DNA of 64,000 bases from Azonexus fungiphilus (GCF_003634965.1 NZ_RBXP01000016.1:104935-168934); one strand, 5' to 3'. Counted from the stretch's first letter, positions 25,090-36,643 are shown. Numbers and translations: made by a program. Notes: a model not told the origin generated them from the sequence alone.

Positions 25090-25542
25090 CTATTCCGGGG
25101 CGCGCGAATCGATCGTCAGCGTCACCGGCCCGTCGTTGACCAGCGCCACCGCCATGTCGGCGCCGAAGATGCCGGTCGGCACCGGCCGCCCCAGTTCGCC
25201 GGCCAGCCGGTCGACGAAGCGGGCGAACAGCGGTCCTGACACCTCGCCGCGCGCCGCGCGGCTCCACGATGGCCGGTTGCCCTTGCGCACCGAGGCATGG
25301 AGCGTGAATTGCGAGACCGCGAGGATCTCGCCGCCGGCCTCGACGACGCTGCGGTTCATCACCCCGTCGGCGTCGCCGAACAGGCGCAGGCGGACCAGCT
25401 TGCCGGCCATCCAGGCGATGTCCTCGTCGCCGTCGTCGGCCTCGAAGCCGGCGAGGACGAGCAGGCCGCCGCCGATTTTTGCGCAAATTTCGCCGTCGAC
25501 CGTGACCGATGCCGATTGCACGCGCTGCACCACCACCCGCAC
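25090..25542 (-). CDS. dtd: D-aminoacyl-tRNA deacylase
   Basis: A 150-residue DTD1-type enzyme that hydrolyses D-amino acids (and glycine mis-attached to tRNA-Ala) from tRNA. The start is GTG, giving [17 protein letters not shown], the standard N-terminus. The active-site motif [17 protein letters not shown] (SQFTL) and the C-terminal [11 protein letters not shown] (NxGPVT) are both intact, forming the Gly-cisPro pocket. It begins two bases after the stop of the HIT gene, so translation is probably coupled. A GTCGACCGT motif copy with AT-rich flank lies inside at 25495-25503. Confidence 0.93.
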   Translation of the reverse strand: MRVVVQRVQSASVTVDGEICAKIGGGLLVLAGFEADDGDEDIAWMAGKLVRLRLFGDADGVMNRSVVEAGGEILAVSQFTLHASVRKGNRPSWSRAARGEVSGPLFARFVDRLAGELGRPVPTGIFGADMAVALVNDGPVTLTIDSRAPE

Positions 25543-25544
25543 GG

Positions 25545-25988
25545 CTAGTCCTCCAGCGCAGCCCGCAGCTGCGCCGCGGTCGCCTCGAGCACTGCCCGCG
25601 GCGGATCCTTGCGCGGCCAGAGCAGGCCGACGCCGTCGTCGGCATGACGGGGCACGACATGGATGTGGAAATGCCCGACGGTCTGTCCGCCTTCCTTGCC
25701 GTTGCATTGCAGCAGCGTCAGTCCGGGCGCCCCGAAGGCGCGCTGCTGCGCGGCGGCGATCCGGTGCGCGGTGCGCATCGCCGCCGCCGCCTCGTCCGGG
25801 GTCAGCTCGAGCAGCGTCTCGGCGTGGCGCTTGACGACGACCAGCGCGTGTCCCGGGTTGAGCTGCGCCAGGTCGAGGAAGGCCAGCGTCTCGGCATCCT
25901 CGTAGAGGCGCGAGGCGGGAATCTCGCCGGCGATCAGGCGACAGAAGATGCACTCTCCCGGCGGGGAGGTATCGACGAATTCGGGCAT
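25545..25988 (-). CDS. HIT-family nucleotide hydrolase
   Basis: A 147-residue histidine-triad protein with the catalytic motif [10 protein letters not shown] near the C-terminus and the family opening [19 protein letters not shown]. Cys and His residues in CIFC may bind zinc as in Hint-type proteins. Relatives hydrolyse adenosine phosphoramidates or diadenosine polyphosphates; sequence alone does not say which. The ATG at 25988 gives a standard length. It is followed by dtd on the same strand and is divergent from ansA. Confidence 0.88.
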   Translation of the reverse strand: MPEFVDTSPPGECIFCRLIAGEIPASRLYEDAETLAFLDLAQLNPGHALVVVKRHAETLLELTPDEAAAAMRTAHRIAAAQQRAFGAPGLTLLQCNGKEGGQTVGHFHIHVVPRHADDGVGLLWPRKDPPRAVLEATAAQLRAALED

Positions 25989-26113
25989 GCCAGGGCTCCT
26001 TGCTTGCAGGGCGGCCGCAGACGCGGCCGGGCCCGCCATTGTATGCGAGAGGCTGGCGCCGGCCGGCGTTTGCCACTACCTTGGCGGCTTCGCCAACTTT
26101 CCGGGAAGCCACC

Positions 26114-27109
26114 ATGCCGCCCGTCCTCATCCTGCACACCGGCGGCACCATCGGCATGGCCGCCACGCCCGGCGGCTACCGGCCGCTGCCCGGCTTCGCC
26201 GGACACCTGCGCCGGCAACTGGCCGGCCGCGGCGAGTTCACCGTCGTCGAACTGCCGCCGATCGACAGCGCCGACCTGCGCCCCGGCCACTGGTCGGCGA
26301 TCGCCACGGCCCTCGCCGAACGCTGGCACGACCACGCCGGCTTCGTCGTCCTGCACGGCACCGACACCATGGCCTGGAGCGCCTCGGCGCTGTCCTTCAT
26401 GCTCCGCGGCTGCGACAAGCCGGTGGTCTTCACCGGCGCCCAGATCCCGATGGGCGAGCCGGCCAGCGACGCCCTGGCCAATCTCGCGGCGGCCCTCGAC
26501 ATCGCCGCCGCCTCGCCGCTGCGCGAGGTCGCCATCGCCTTCGGCCCGCGCCTGCTGCGCGGCAACCGCGCGCGCAAGCTGTCGGCCACCCGGCTCGACG
26601 CCTTCGACTCGCCCAACTGCCCGGCACTGGCCGAGCTCGGCACGCCGCCGGCGTTCCACGTGGAACAGCTGCGCCCGGCCGGCCGCCCGGATTTCCGGAT
26701 TGCCGCCTGCACCGACGGTGCCGTCGGCGTGCTCACCTTCTACCCGGGGATCAGCGCGGCCAGCGTCGACGCCCTGCTCGCCGACCCGCGCCTGCGCGGC
26801 CTGGTGCTGCAGAGCTACGGCACCGGCAACGCGCCGCAGGCCGACCCGGCGCTGCTCGGGGCGCTCGAGCGGGCGGCGGCGCGCGGCGTGGTCATGCTCA
26901 ACACGACGCAATGCGCGCACGGCAGCGTCGCCCAGGAAACCTACGCCACCGGTGCCGCGCTCGCCGGCATCGGCGTCGTCGGCGGCGCCGACATCACCCC
27001 GGAAGCCGCCTTCGCCAAGCTGCACTGGCTGCTCGCCAGCGACAGCGATCCGGCGCGCATCGCCGCCGCGCTGCGCCAGTCGCTGGCCGGCGAACAGAGC
27101 GTCGCCTGA
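26114..27109 (+). CDS. ansA: L-asparaginase, type I-like
   Basis: A 331-residue asparaginase of the bacterial type I/II fold. Both catalytic threonine motifs are present: [10 protein letters not shown] at residues 7-16 and [16 protein letters not shown] near 80-95, the latter also with the Lys-equivalent region [10 protein letters not shown]. No signal peptide is visible, so it acts in the cytoplasm, as type I enzymes do, turning asparagine into aspartate and ammonia. The ATG at 26114 was chosen because the family starts directly before the first motif. The aspartase gene aspA lies 193 bases downstream, making an asparagine-aspartate-fumarate route. A parS-like site lies inside the gene. Confidence 0.9.
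   Translation: MPPVLILHTGGTIGMAATPGGYRPLPGFAGHLRRQLAGRGEFTVVELPPIDSADLRPGHWSAIATALAERWHDHAGFVVLHGTDTMAWSASALSFMLRGCDKPVVFTGAQIPMGEPASDALANLAAALDIAAASPLREVAIAFGPRLLRGNRARKLSATRLDAFDSPNCPALAELGTPPAFHVEQLRPAGRPDFRIAACTDGAVGVLTFYPGISAASVDALLADPRLRGLVLQSYGTGNAPQADPALLGALERAAARGVVMLNTTQCAHGSVAQETYATGAALAGIGVVGGADITPEAAFAKLHWLLASDSDPARIAAALRQSLAGEQSVA
26653..26666. promoter_or_regulatory. parS-like ParB-binding palindrome 2
   Basis: GTTCCACGTGGAAC is a perfect 14-base palindrome of the parS type. It lies inside ansA, encoding FHVE, so it must be kept compatible with the protein. Intragenic parS sites are usual in other bacteria. Confidence 0.8.
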
Positions 27110-27115
27110 GGCCGG

Positions 27116-27163
27116 GCGTTCGGATTTCCGAACGCCACTCGCCGCCGCCATCCGGAAATCCGG
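27116..27163. promoter_or_regulatory. Paired CGGA-NN-TCCG dyads, possible activator sites upstream of aspA
   Basis: Two dyads share the core CGGAWWTCCG: GCGTTCGGA-TT-TCCGAACGC (27116-27135, nine-base arms) and CCGGA-AA-TCCGG (27152-27163). Their centres are about 32 bases apart (three helical turns) and lie about 115 and 83 bases upstream of the -12 element of the sigma-54 promoter, where enhancer-binding proteins normally bind. Binding by DctD is inference. The first dyad could instead serve as a weak ansA terminator, though no T-run follows. Confidence 0.45.
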
Positions 27164-27227
27164 CTGCCGGCGCGTCGACCGTCAAATAATTCCCTGAAAA
27201 ATCAGTCTCCTGGCTTTTGCCGCCGGC

Positions 27228-27243
27228 TGGCACGCCGCGTGCA
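27228..27243 (+). promoter_or_regulatory. Sigma-54 promoter for aspA-dctA
   Basis: TGGCACG-CCGC-GTGCA matches the -24/-12 consensus TGGCACGnnnnTTGCA at all but one position, with the correct four-base spacing. It lies 60 bases upstream of the aspA start. The nearby gene dctD encodes a sigma-54 activator, which supports regulated expression of aspA and dctA by C4-dicarboxylates. Confidence 0.75.
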
Positions 27244-27302
27244 ATAAGAAAGCGTATCCACGCACCGACGTGGTCACCGAAAAAAGCCACTGGAGACATT
27301 TG

Positions 27303-28727
<1,425 letters not shown>

Positions 28728-28770
28728 TCACGGTCACCCCGGATTCAATGCAGAAAACAAGGAAAACCCG

Positions 28771-30075
28771 ATGAAACTCAACCAGCTGACCACCCAGATC
28801 GGCATCGCCATGGTCCTCGGCGTCGCCGTTGGCTACGCCTGCAACACGCTTGCCGGCGGCGCCGCCGAAGCCAAGGAAATCGCCGCCTACTTCGGCATCC
28901 TCACCGACATCTTCCTGCGCCTGATCAAGATGATCATCGCCCCGCTCGTCTTCGCCACGCTGGTCGCCGGCCTCGCCGGCATGGGCGACACCAGGACGAT
29001 CGGCCGCATCGGCGGCAAGGCGCTCGGCTGGTTCGTCGCCGCCTCGTTCTGCTCGCTGCTGCTCGGCCTGGTTTTCGCCAACCTGCTGCATCCGGGCGCC
29101 GGCCTCTCGGTACCGCTGCCGGACACCGGCAGCGCGCTCAACCTGAAAACCAGCGCGCTGAATCTGAAGGATTTCATCACCCACGTCTTCCCGAAGAACA
29201 TCTTCGAGGCGATGGCGGCCAATGAAATCCTGCAGATCCTGGTCTTCGCCGTCTTCTTCGGCGTCGCCCTCGGCCACCTGCACAACCAGACGGCACGCAG
29301 CCTGGTGTGCACGATGGACGAGATCGTCCACGTCATGCTCAAGGTCACCGACTACGTCATGCGCGTCGCCCCGATCGGCGTTTTCGGCGCCGTCGCCGGC
29401 ATCATCACCACCCAGGGCCTGGGCATGCTGCTCGTCTTCGGCAAGCTGCTGGTCAGCTTCTACATCGCCCTCGCAGCACTGTGGGTGGTGCTCATCGGCG
29501 CCGGCTACGCGGTGCTCGGCAAGGACGTCTTCCGCCTGCTCAAGCTGATCCGCAGCCCGATGCTGGTCGGTTTCTCGACCGCCAGCAGCGAGTCGGTCTA
29601 TCCGAAACTGATGGAGCAACTGGAAAAGTTCGGCATCAAGAGCCGCGTCACCAGCTTCGTGCTGCCGCTCGGCTACTCGTTCAACCTCGACGGCTCGATG
29701 ATCTACACCACCTTCGCCGCGCTCTTCGTCGCCCAGGCCTACGGCATCGAACTGAGCATCGGCACCCAGCTGACCATGCTGCTGGTGCTGATGGTCTCGA
29801 GCAAGGGCATCGCCGGCGTGCCGCGCGCCTCGCTGGTCGTCGTCGCCGCCGTGCTGCCGATGTTCGGCCTGCCCGAAGCCGGCCTGCTGCTGGTGCTCGG
29901 CATCGACCACTTCCTCGACATGGGCCGCACCGTCACCAACGTGCTCGGCAACGCCATCGCCACCGCCGTCGTCGCCAAGTGGGAAAACGCCATCGAACCG
30001 GTCGATCCCGCCCTCGCCGAGCGCGACGAGGCGCTGCCGGTCGCCGAGGACGAGCCGGCCGTGCAAGCCGCCTGA
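28771..30075 (+). CDS. dctA: C4-dicarboxylate/cation symporter (DAACS family)
   Basis: A 434-residue inner-membrane symporter of the dicarboxylate/amino acid:cation family, with eight or so membrane helices and two re-entrant loops. Transport motifs are present: the serine-rich FSTASSES, FNLDGSMIYTTFAALFVAQA and the GIAGVPRASLVVVAAVLP segment. Family members move succinate, fumarate, malate and aspartate, or glutamate, with H+ or Na+. Its position between aspA and dctBD favours C4-dicarboxylates including aspartate. AAGGAAAA precedes the ATG. A strong hairpin terminator ends the transcript 50 bases downstream. Confidence 0.88.
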   Translation: MKLNQLTTQIGIAMVLGVAVGYACNTLAGGAAEAKEIAAYFGILTDIFLRLIKMIIAPLVFATLVAGLAGMGDTRTIGRIGGKALGWFVAASFCSLLLGLVFANLLHPGAGLSVPLPDTGSALNLKTSALNLKDFITHVFPKNIFEAMAANEILQILVFAVFFGVALGHLHNQTARSLVCTMDEIVHVMLKVTDYVMRVAPIGVFGAVAGIITTQGLGMLLVFGKLLVSFYIALAALWVVLIGAGYAVLGKDVFRLLKLIRSPMLVGFSTASSESVYPKLMEQLEKFGIKSRVTSFVLPLGYSFNLDGSMIYTTFAALFVAQAYGIELSIGTQLTMLLVLMVSSKGIAGVPRASLVVVAAVLPMFGLPEAGLLLVLGIDHFLDMGRTVTNVLGNAIATAVVAKWENAIEPVDPALAERDEALPVAEDEPAVQAA

Positions 30076-30126
30076 GTCCCTTCTTCTCCTCTGGTTCGGC
30101 ATGACATGCGTCCGAACCACCTTGCC

Positions 30127-30156
30127 GGCCCGGTGCAACCCACCGGGCCTTTTTTT
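30127..30156 (+). terminator. Rho-independent terminator after dctA
   Basis: GGCCCGGTG (30127-30135) pairs with CACCGGGCC (30141-30149) around a five-base loop and is followed by TTTTTTT. It separates the aspA-dctA transcript from the TSUP gene, whose ATG is only 12 bases beyond the T-run, so some read-through is likely. Confidence 0.9.
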
Positions 30157-30167
30157 CCGGAGATTCC

Positions 30168-30920
30168 ATGATCGACTGGTACATCCTCGCGCCCGCCGCC
30201 TTCTTCGCCGGCATGGTCGATGCCGTGGTCGGCGGTGGCGGCCTGATCCAGATCCCGACGCTGCTCTCGGCCTTCCCGCAGACGGCGATCCCGACGCTGT
30301 TCGGGACCAACAAGATCGCCAGCATCGCCGGCACCGCCTCGGCGCTGTGGCGCTACGCCCGCGCCGTCAGCATCCCGTGGCGGCTGGTCCTGCCGGCGAC
30401 TGCCGCGGCGCTGCTCGGGGCCTGGATCGGCGCCGCGCTGGTCGCCTGGATCTCGCGCGAAGCGATGCGCCCGCTGATCGTCGTGATGATGCTGGCGGTC
30501 GCGGTCTACACCTTCCGGCGCAAGGATTTCGGCCAGGCCGAATCGCATGAACCGCGCCCCTCCGACCCCTGGCTCGGTGCCCTCTTCGGGCTGCTGATCG
30601 GCCTCTACGACGGCTTCTTCGGACCGGGTACCGGCAGCTTCCTGATCTTCGGCTTCATCCGCGTCTTCGGCATGGATTTCGTCCGCGCCTCGGCCAGCGC
30701 CAAGGTCATCAACGTCGCCACCAACCTCTCGGCGATCGGCTTCTTCGCCAGCCACGGGCCGATCCTGTGGACGGTCGGCCTGGTCATGGCCGCCTGCAAC
30801 CTGGCCGGCGCCCAAGTTGGCACCCACCTCGCGCTGAAGCACGGTGCCGGCTTCATCCGCAAGGCCTTCCTGATCGTCGTCGCGATCCTCATCGTCAAGC
30901 AACTGGCCGAGCTGATCTGA
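30168..30920 (+). CDS. TSUP (TauE/SafE) family permease
   Basis: A 250-residue membrane protein of the TauE/SafE (TSUP) family with seven or eight helices and the two half-repeats. The first has FFAGMVDAVVGGGGLIQIPTL and the second GLLIGLYDGFFGPGTGSFLIF. The family exports or imports small organic anions and sulfur compounds; no substrate is set by sequence. It sits between dctA and dctB, which hints at an organic acid. A close paralogue with the same motifs is encoded at 50428-51198. ATG follows CCGGAGATTCC, a good ribosome site. Confidence 0.88.
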   Translation: MIDWYILAPAAFFAGMVDAVVGGGGLIQIPTLLSAFPQTAIPTLFGTNKIASIAGTASALWRYARAVSIPWRLVLPATAAALLGAWIGAALVAWISREAMRPLIVVMMLAVAVYTFRRKDFGQAESHEPRPSDPWLGALFGLLIGLYDGFFGPGTGSFLIFGFIRVFGMDFVRASASAKVINVATNLSAIGFFASHGPILWTVGLVMAACNLAGAQVGTHLALKHGAGFIRKAFLIVVAILIVKQLAELI

Positions 30921-30950
30921 CGCTACCATAGCGCCAACCCGCCGACGATC

Positions 30951-32814
30951 ATGCCCAGCCACCCGCCCCTGCGCTACCTGACGATGTTCCTGCTGCTTGC
31001 CGCGCTGGTCGCGCTGGCCGGCTTCGGCACCCATCGCGTCGCGCAGCAGCTGGGCATCGCCGAGCTGCAGACCACCGGCCTGCACCGCCTCGACCTGTAC
31101 ACCGCCAGCCTCGAACGCGAGATCGGCAAGTACGCCTTCCTGCCCGGCACGCTCGGGCTCGAGCGCGACGTCGTCGAACTGCTCCGCAACCCGCGCGCCG
31201 GCGCGCTGCAGCCGGCGGTCAACAACTACCTCGAACAGCTCAACGAACGCGCCGGCACGCTGTCGATCTACGTCATCGACGCCGGCGGCCGGGTGCTCGC
31301 CTCGAGCAACTGGCGACGCGACGACAGCTTCGTCGGCGAGGACCTGTCCTTCCGCCCCTACTTCCGCGATGCGATGAACAACGGCAACGGGCGCATCTTC
31401 GGCATCGGCACGACCCGCGGCGAACCCGGCTACTACCTTTCGTCGCGCCTGACCGACGACGGCCGCACGCTCGGCGTCGCGGTGATCAAGGTCAGCCTCG
31501 AGCAGCTGGAAAAGTCCTGGACCACCGGCGAGGCACCGGCCATGGTCAGCGACGAGAACGGCGTCGTCATCCTCGGCTCGGTCGCCGACTGGAAATTCAC
31601 CACGCTGCGCCCGCTCGACGAGAGCACGCGCAGCGCTTTCGACCAGACCCAGCAGTACAACCGGCGCGCGCTCAAGCCGCTCGGCCTGCGCGAACTGCGC
31701 GAACTCGACCACGGCGCGCGCCTGGTCAGCATCCGCAACGACGGCCCCGAGATGGTCACGGTCTACCCCGTTTCCGGGCGATTTCTCGCGCAGTCGCGGC
31801 CGCTGCCGGGCACGCCGTGGACGCTGACCGTCTTCTCGCACCTCGAGCAGGTCGACAACATCGCCCACAGCCGCGCCGCCGTCGCCGTCGTTGCCGCCGT
31901 GCTGCTCTTCGTCTTCGCGCTGATGCTCGCCGAGCGCCGCCGCCACCTCAAGGACCGGCTCGCCGCGCAGCAGGCGCTGCAGCAGGCGCACGACGAACTC
32001 GAACGCAAGGTCGACGAACGCACCGCCGACCTCTCCGCCGCCAACTACCTGCTCCAGGACGAGATCGCCGAACGCATCCGCGCCGAGCGCACGCTGCGCG
32101 CCGCCCAGGACGAGCTGGTCCAGGCCGGCAAGCTGGCGGTCATCGGCCAGCTGTCGACCGGCATCGCCCACGAACTCAACCAGCCGCTGGCGGCGCTGCG
32201 CACGCTCTCCGGCAACGGCGTCCGCTTTCTCGACCGCGGCGACCTGGCGACCACCCGCGCCAACCTCGAACGGATCGCCCAGCTGGTCGACCGCATGGGC
32301 CTGATCACCGGCCAGCTGCGCTCCTTCGCCCGCAAATCCGGCGGCCGCCTGCAGCCGGTCGCCCTCGACGGCGTCGTCGACAGCGCCCTGGCCCTGCTCG
32401 AGCCGCGCCTGCGCCAGGCCGGCGCCGAGATCCTGCGGGCGCTGCCGGCCGCCGCGCCGCGCGCGCTGTGCGACGCCAACCGGCTCGAACAGGTGCTGGT
32501 CAACCTGATCGGCAACGCCCTCGACGCGATGGCCGGCCAGCCGGCGCCGTGCATCGAGCTGAGCGCCGCCGCCGTCGACGGCAAGGCCCGGCTGAGCGTG
32601 CGCGACCACGGGCCCGGCCTGCCCGCCGAAACCCTCGCCCACCTCTTCGAGCCGTTCTACACGACCAAGCCCGGCAGCGACGGCCTCGGCCTCGGGCTGA
32701 CCATCTCGGCCGGCATCGTCCGCGATTTCGGTGGCACACTCACGGGCAGCAACCACGCAGACGGCGGCGCCGTGTTCACGCTGGAAATTCCCCTTTTCGA
32801 CGAGTCGACCGTCA

Positions 32815-32822
<8 letters not shown>
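30951..32822 (+). CDS. dctB: C4-dicarboxylate sensor kinase DctB
   Basis: A 623-residue sensor kinase. An N-terminal membrane segment (about 8-28), a periplasmic double-PDC sensor (about 35-295, with SIYVIDAGGRVLASSNW and FRPYFRDAMNNGNGRIFGIG), a second segment (about 300-320), a long coiled coil (LQQAHDELERKVDERTADLS), then HisKA with His407 in HELNQPLAALRTL and HATPase_c with GLGLTIS. The sensor resembles rhizobial DctB, which binds succinate and malate. It overlaps dctD by eight bases. The likely target is the sigma-54 promoter before aspA-dctA. Confidence 0.9.
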
Positions 32823-34149
<1,327 letters not shown>

Positions 34150-34219
34150 AACCGCCGGCCAGAGCGGCTTCCCCTACAATGGCCGGGAATCCTGCCGCAT
34201 TCCCCGTTTGCAAGCCATC

Positions 34220-34912
34220 ATGCCGAATCCAATCGCCGCCGATCTGGCGGAATGGGGCTGCCGCCCCCTCAGTCAAGCCGAAAAAGCCGGTTACCTTGCC
34301 TGGTCGCTCGATTTCTTTACTGACAGCACGGTCGAGCAAGACCCCTTTGTCGACCTGACACTGCAGCTCGACGTCACCGAGGCCTACGCCAGCTACCAGC
34401 GGCAAGCCCTGCCCGGACTCAGCTTCTTCAGCTACCTCATCTGGCATCTCGCCCAGGCCATGCAGGGCCAACTGGGTTTCAAGCTGCGCAAGATCGACGG
34501 AACCTGGCAGGTGCTGGAAAACGCACCCATCGTCGTGCCGGTTGCCGTCGGCGGCGAGATGCGCTTCCGCGAATTGCTGCTGCGAGACGTCAGCCGGCAA
34601 AACCTCGCCGGGTTTGCCGCGCACTACCGCAAGCAACTCGACGCCGCCCGCGCCGGCCAGGGCGAGCGCATGGCACCGCTCACCTTCCTCAGCGCCTGCC
34701 TGATCGGCAACCTGCCAAACCTCCAGTTCACGGCGATGAACCTGCACTGGCGCAAAAGCGACATCCAGTGCCAGCCGTGTTTCTATTTTGGCCGCCGTTA
34801 CCAGCAAGGCGGGCGTTTGCTGATCCCCCTGGCCGCCAAACTCCACCACGCCTGCACCGACCCTTTCGTCCTGAACGCGCTGATCGAGGATTTTCTGCAG
34901 CGGGTCAAATGA
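34220..34912 (+). CDS. Chloramphenicol acetyltransferase-like protein
   Basis: A 230-residue protein with the chloramphenicol acetyltransferase fold. The stretch LSFFSYLIWHLAQAMQ and the C-terminal LHHACTDPFVLNALIEDF correspond to the CAT regions, the latter to the active-site HHAVxDGF with its catalytic second histidine. The glycine of DGF is proline here, and the acetyl-acceptor pocket has diverged, so chloramphenicol resistance should not be assumed. I chose ATG 34220; an upstream TTG in frame is possible. The gene is the last GC-rich gene before the AT-rich retron island and has no functional link to dctBD visible. Confidence 0.75.
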   Translation: MPNPIAADLAEWGCRPLSQAEKAGYLAWSLDFFTDSTVEQDPFVDLTLQLDVTEAYASYQRQALPGLSFFSYLIWHLAQAMQGQLGFKLRKIDGTWQVLENAPIVVPVAVGGEMRFRELLLRDVSRQNLAGFAAHYRKQLDAARAGQGERMAPLTFLSACLIGNLPNLQFTAMNLHWRKSDIQCQPCFYFGRRYQQGGRLLIPLAAKLHHACTDPFVLNALIEDFLQRVK

Positions 34913-35213
34913 CCGGGCAGCCAGCGCGAAACATCCAGCGCCGTTAGCCGCGCGCCATCGCCCGGCACTGCTGCCGATAGCTGCCATTTGGTGGGGGAAT
35001 CTGAATGATACCGTTGATCGATTACGTCGGATACGATGTCGAATGTGCGGAGGTGGCGCGAACCAAACTCCCTTGGTGCAATTGGAAGATAGAAGACGCT
35101 TGCTAGAAGTGACGAATTCAGCTGCTATGCCGCCCCCATCCTCAATGTTAGGTTGATAAATAAAGTATTTAAATTCGAATTAAATAAATAGAACAGGGGA
35201 AAACACTTGTGCT
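34913..35213. other. Spacer and left edge of the AT-rich retron island
   Basis: No convincing gene. The first part is GC-rich like the host; base use turns AT-rich near 35110. At about 35167-35188 lies an AT-rich near-palindrome (ATTTAAATTCGAATTAAAT) just downstream of the reverse transcriptase stop, perhaps a weak transcript end. One very short reading frame is listed separately. No integrase, transposase or clear flanking direct repeat is seen. Confidence 0.6.
35005..35106 (+). CDS. Possible 33-residue reading frame
   Basis: ATG 35005 follows GGGGGAATCTGA, a good ribosome-binding sequence, and reads 33 codons to TAG (begins MIPLIDYVGYDVECAEV). I recognise no family. It sits on the border between host and island DNA and may be the remnant of a gene cut by the insertion, or chance. 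Confidence 0.2.
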   Translation: MIPLIDYVGYDVECAEVARTKLPWCNWKIEDAC

Positions 35214-36188
35214 CTATTGTACTTGTCGACCTAGGGATAAAAATTTTTGGTGCTGTTCACTTAGGAGTTTTTTCTTTTTCAACGCAAATTCATTGCCGGG
35301 CTCGATCTGTAACAAATAGTTGAGTTTGCCGAGCGTTCTCTCGAAGACCAAGGGGTCAAATTTTTTCATGGACGCTAAGTTATCTATGTGCTTCTCTAGC
35401 TCATGTATTTTTACCCGCAGTGACCTCTTAAAAGATCTTGGCGCCTTCGGAATTCCGGATGTTATAGAAACGCCAGTGATTATTTTCTTGGCGCCAAAAA
35501 CCTTTAATCGGGTTTTCTCTGTGTTTAGTTCGAATCCTTTTGTTGCCAGTACTTTCTGCACCGTTTTAATCATGTTTCTTGGGATTTTTTCTCCGGAAAA
35601 TGCCAAATCGTCAGCATATCTTGAGTACTTGAGTCCCAAGTGGATAGCTAACCGATGGAGGCGCTCGTCTAACTGAGAAAAAACGACGTTACTTAATGCG
35701 GGGCTGGTGCATGCCCCCTGAGGCAACACATCATTCAAGCAGCAAAGCAATGAAATATAAAATGAGAAGTGACTGCTTAGTCCGCTATTGTTTAACGCCT
35801 GAAAAACCATTTGTCGAGTAATGCTGGGGAAGAAGTTTTTGATGTCGAGCGTTATAAGCTCTTTGCAACCCAAGTGATAAGCTGCATGATCTAAGGCCTT
35901 TTTTTTCCTCGTGAAGGCGTGAGCGCATGGGTGTACAGAAAAGCCATCTAATATTTTCCGAAGAATGGCTTTCTGGATGCTGCCAAGGCTGGGATAAGGG
36001 CTCTCGATCTCGCGGATTCCTCCTCTTCGCTTAGGGATCGCAAAAGATCGATAAAACTTATTTGGAGAAGAAATGGCGGCAACGAGCGTAAGCAATAAAT
36101 GCTCGTCTATTTCCAAGTGCCTGACGAGTTCAGCAAGAGTCTCGTCATTGATTGTCATGGGCTGGAATCTAGTGTTACTAACTGTCAT
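35214..36188 (-). CDS. Retron reverse transcriptase
   Basis: A 324-residue reverse transcriptase of the retron group (314 if the internal ATG at 36158 is used). Motifs in order: IPKRRGGIREIESP (RT1), AHAFTRKKK in the retron NxxH-like region, LDIKNFFPSI with catalytic Asp115, LPQGACTSPALSNVV, YADD at 191-194 with the other two aspartates, and the KIITGVSI segment (ITG at 237-239) fitting the retron VTG motif. No maturase or endonuclease domain follows, excluding group II introns. The msr-msd RNA lies directly upstream; its a2 arm (36161-36177) falls inside the first codons of the longer reading, so ATG 36158, two bases beyond a2, is a serious alternative. Neither start has a strong ribosome site. 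AT-rich, unlike the flanks. Confidence 0.92.
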   Translation of the reverse strand: MTVSNTRFQPMTINDETLAELVRHLEIDEHLLLTLVAAISSPNKFYRSFAIPKRRGGIREIESPYPSLGSIQKAILRKILDGFSVHPCAHAFTRKKKALDHAAYHLGCKELITLDIKNFFPSITRQMVFQALNNSGLSSHFSFYISLLCCLNDVLPQGACTSPALSNVVFSQLDERLHRLAIHLGLKYSRYADDLAFSGEKIPRNMIKTVQKVLATKGFELNTEKTRLKVFGAKKIITGVSITSGIPKAPRSFKRSLRVKIHELEKHIDNLASMKKFDPLVFERTLGKLNYLLQIEPGNEFALKKKKLLSEQHQKFLSLGRQVQ

Positions 36189-36333
36189 TTTTCACGATAA
36201 TTCATTCACGTCAGTGAATGAATTGTGACTCTGATTCTGCTTGCAGAATCAGAGTCAGCATTCATTCAGTGGCTAAAAGCGGCCTGAATGATAAAGGCGA
36301 TAACACCTTCGATTGCTAACACTAGACTCCAGC
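36161..36333 (-). ncRNA. Retron msr-msd noncoding RNA
   Basis: Read on the minus strand from 36333. Arm a1 (36333-36317) and arm a2 (36177-36161) pair over 17 bases with a single G-U wobble (TAACACTAGACTCCAGC on the plus strand versus TAACACTAGATTCCAGC on the minus). TTAGC directly after a1 holds the expected branch guanosine, opposite base 36316. Two msr hairpins follow: AAGGUG/CGCCUU with loop UUAU, and CAUUCAGGC/GCC-A-CUGAAUG. The msd has a 15-bp perfect stem (36226-36240 with 36243-36257). This matches the layout of known retrons: effector genes, RNA, then reverse transcriptase. Ends are inferred from a1/a2. Confidence 0.85.
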
Positions 36334-36360
36334 GGATTAAATTACCGCACATGCTAGCCG

Positions 36361-36642
36361 TCATGTCAAGTGGATGCTTTTGTATTGTCGAAGGATGGAT
36401 GGTCTCTTGGTTTTCTGTATTCTGTTTATCGCAGACATCGCCTCATTTGTTAAATTTTCCGACAGCTTAACTCGATAGCCAATCTTTATTATTACTTTGA
36501 GTCTCAGGAGTTCTTCGATAGCGGCAACAATTAATATTGGCGGCAGTCGATATTTTTGGTGAATCTCATACACCTCGTGCCAATTTCGGTCGCCAATTAC
36601 GTCAATAAATTCTTTAAGCGCCAGAGCTTTCGATTCATCCAT
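36361..36642 (-). CDS. Small retron accessory protein, winged-helix-like
   Basis: A protein of about 93 residues starting MDESKALALKEFIDVIG. An in-frame ATG at 36684 would add 14 residues and overlap the phosphoribosyltransferase-like gene; I chose 36642, two bases after that gene's stop. The sequence (NWHEVYEIHQKYRLPPILIVAAIEELLRLKVIIKIGYRVKL) looks like a helix-turn-helix with a wing, including a typical recognition-helix and strand pattern. Retron operons with a phosphoribosyltransferase-type effector often carry such a small DNA-binding protein. The a1 arm of the retron RNA begins 27 bases beyond its stop. Fold is inferred; no exact family recognised. Confidence 0.65.
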   Translation of the reverse strand: MDESKALALKEFIDVIGDRNWHEVYEIHQKYRLPPILIVAAIEELLRLKVIIKIGYRVKLSENLTNEAMSAINRIQKTKRPSILRQYKSIHLT

Positions 36643-36643
36643 T

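Noticed and set aside
34220-34912. A chloramphenicol resistance gene on the mobile island.
   Set aside because: The gene is GC-rich like the host, lies outside the AT-rich island, and its HHACTDPF motif departs from the resistance enzymes.
36161-36333. A group II intron or diversity-generating retroelement around the reverse transcriptase.
   Set aside because: No domain V/VI-like RNA, maturase or endonuclease domain, nor template/variable repeats. The a1/a2 stem, branch motif and ITG motif fit a retron.
36288-36470. A 60-codon plus-strand reading frame over the retron RNA.
   Set aside because: It runs opposite the operon, across the a1 arm and the small gene, with no ribosome site and no recognisable protein.
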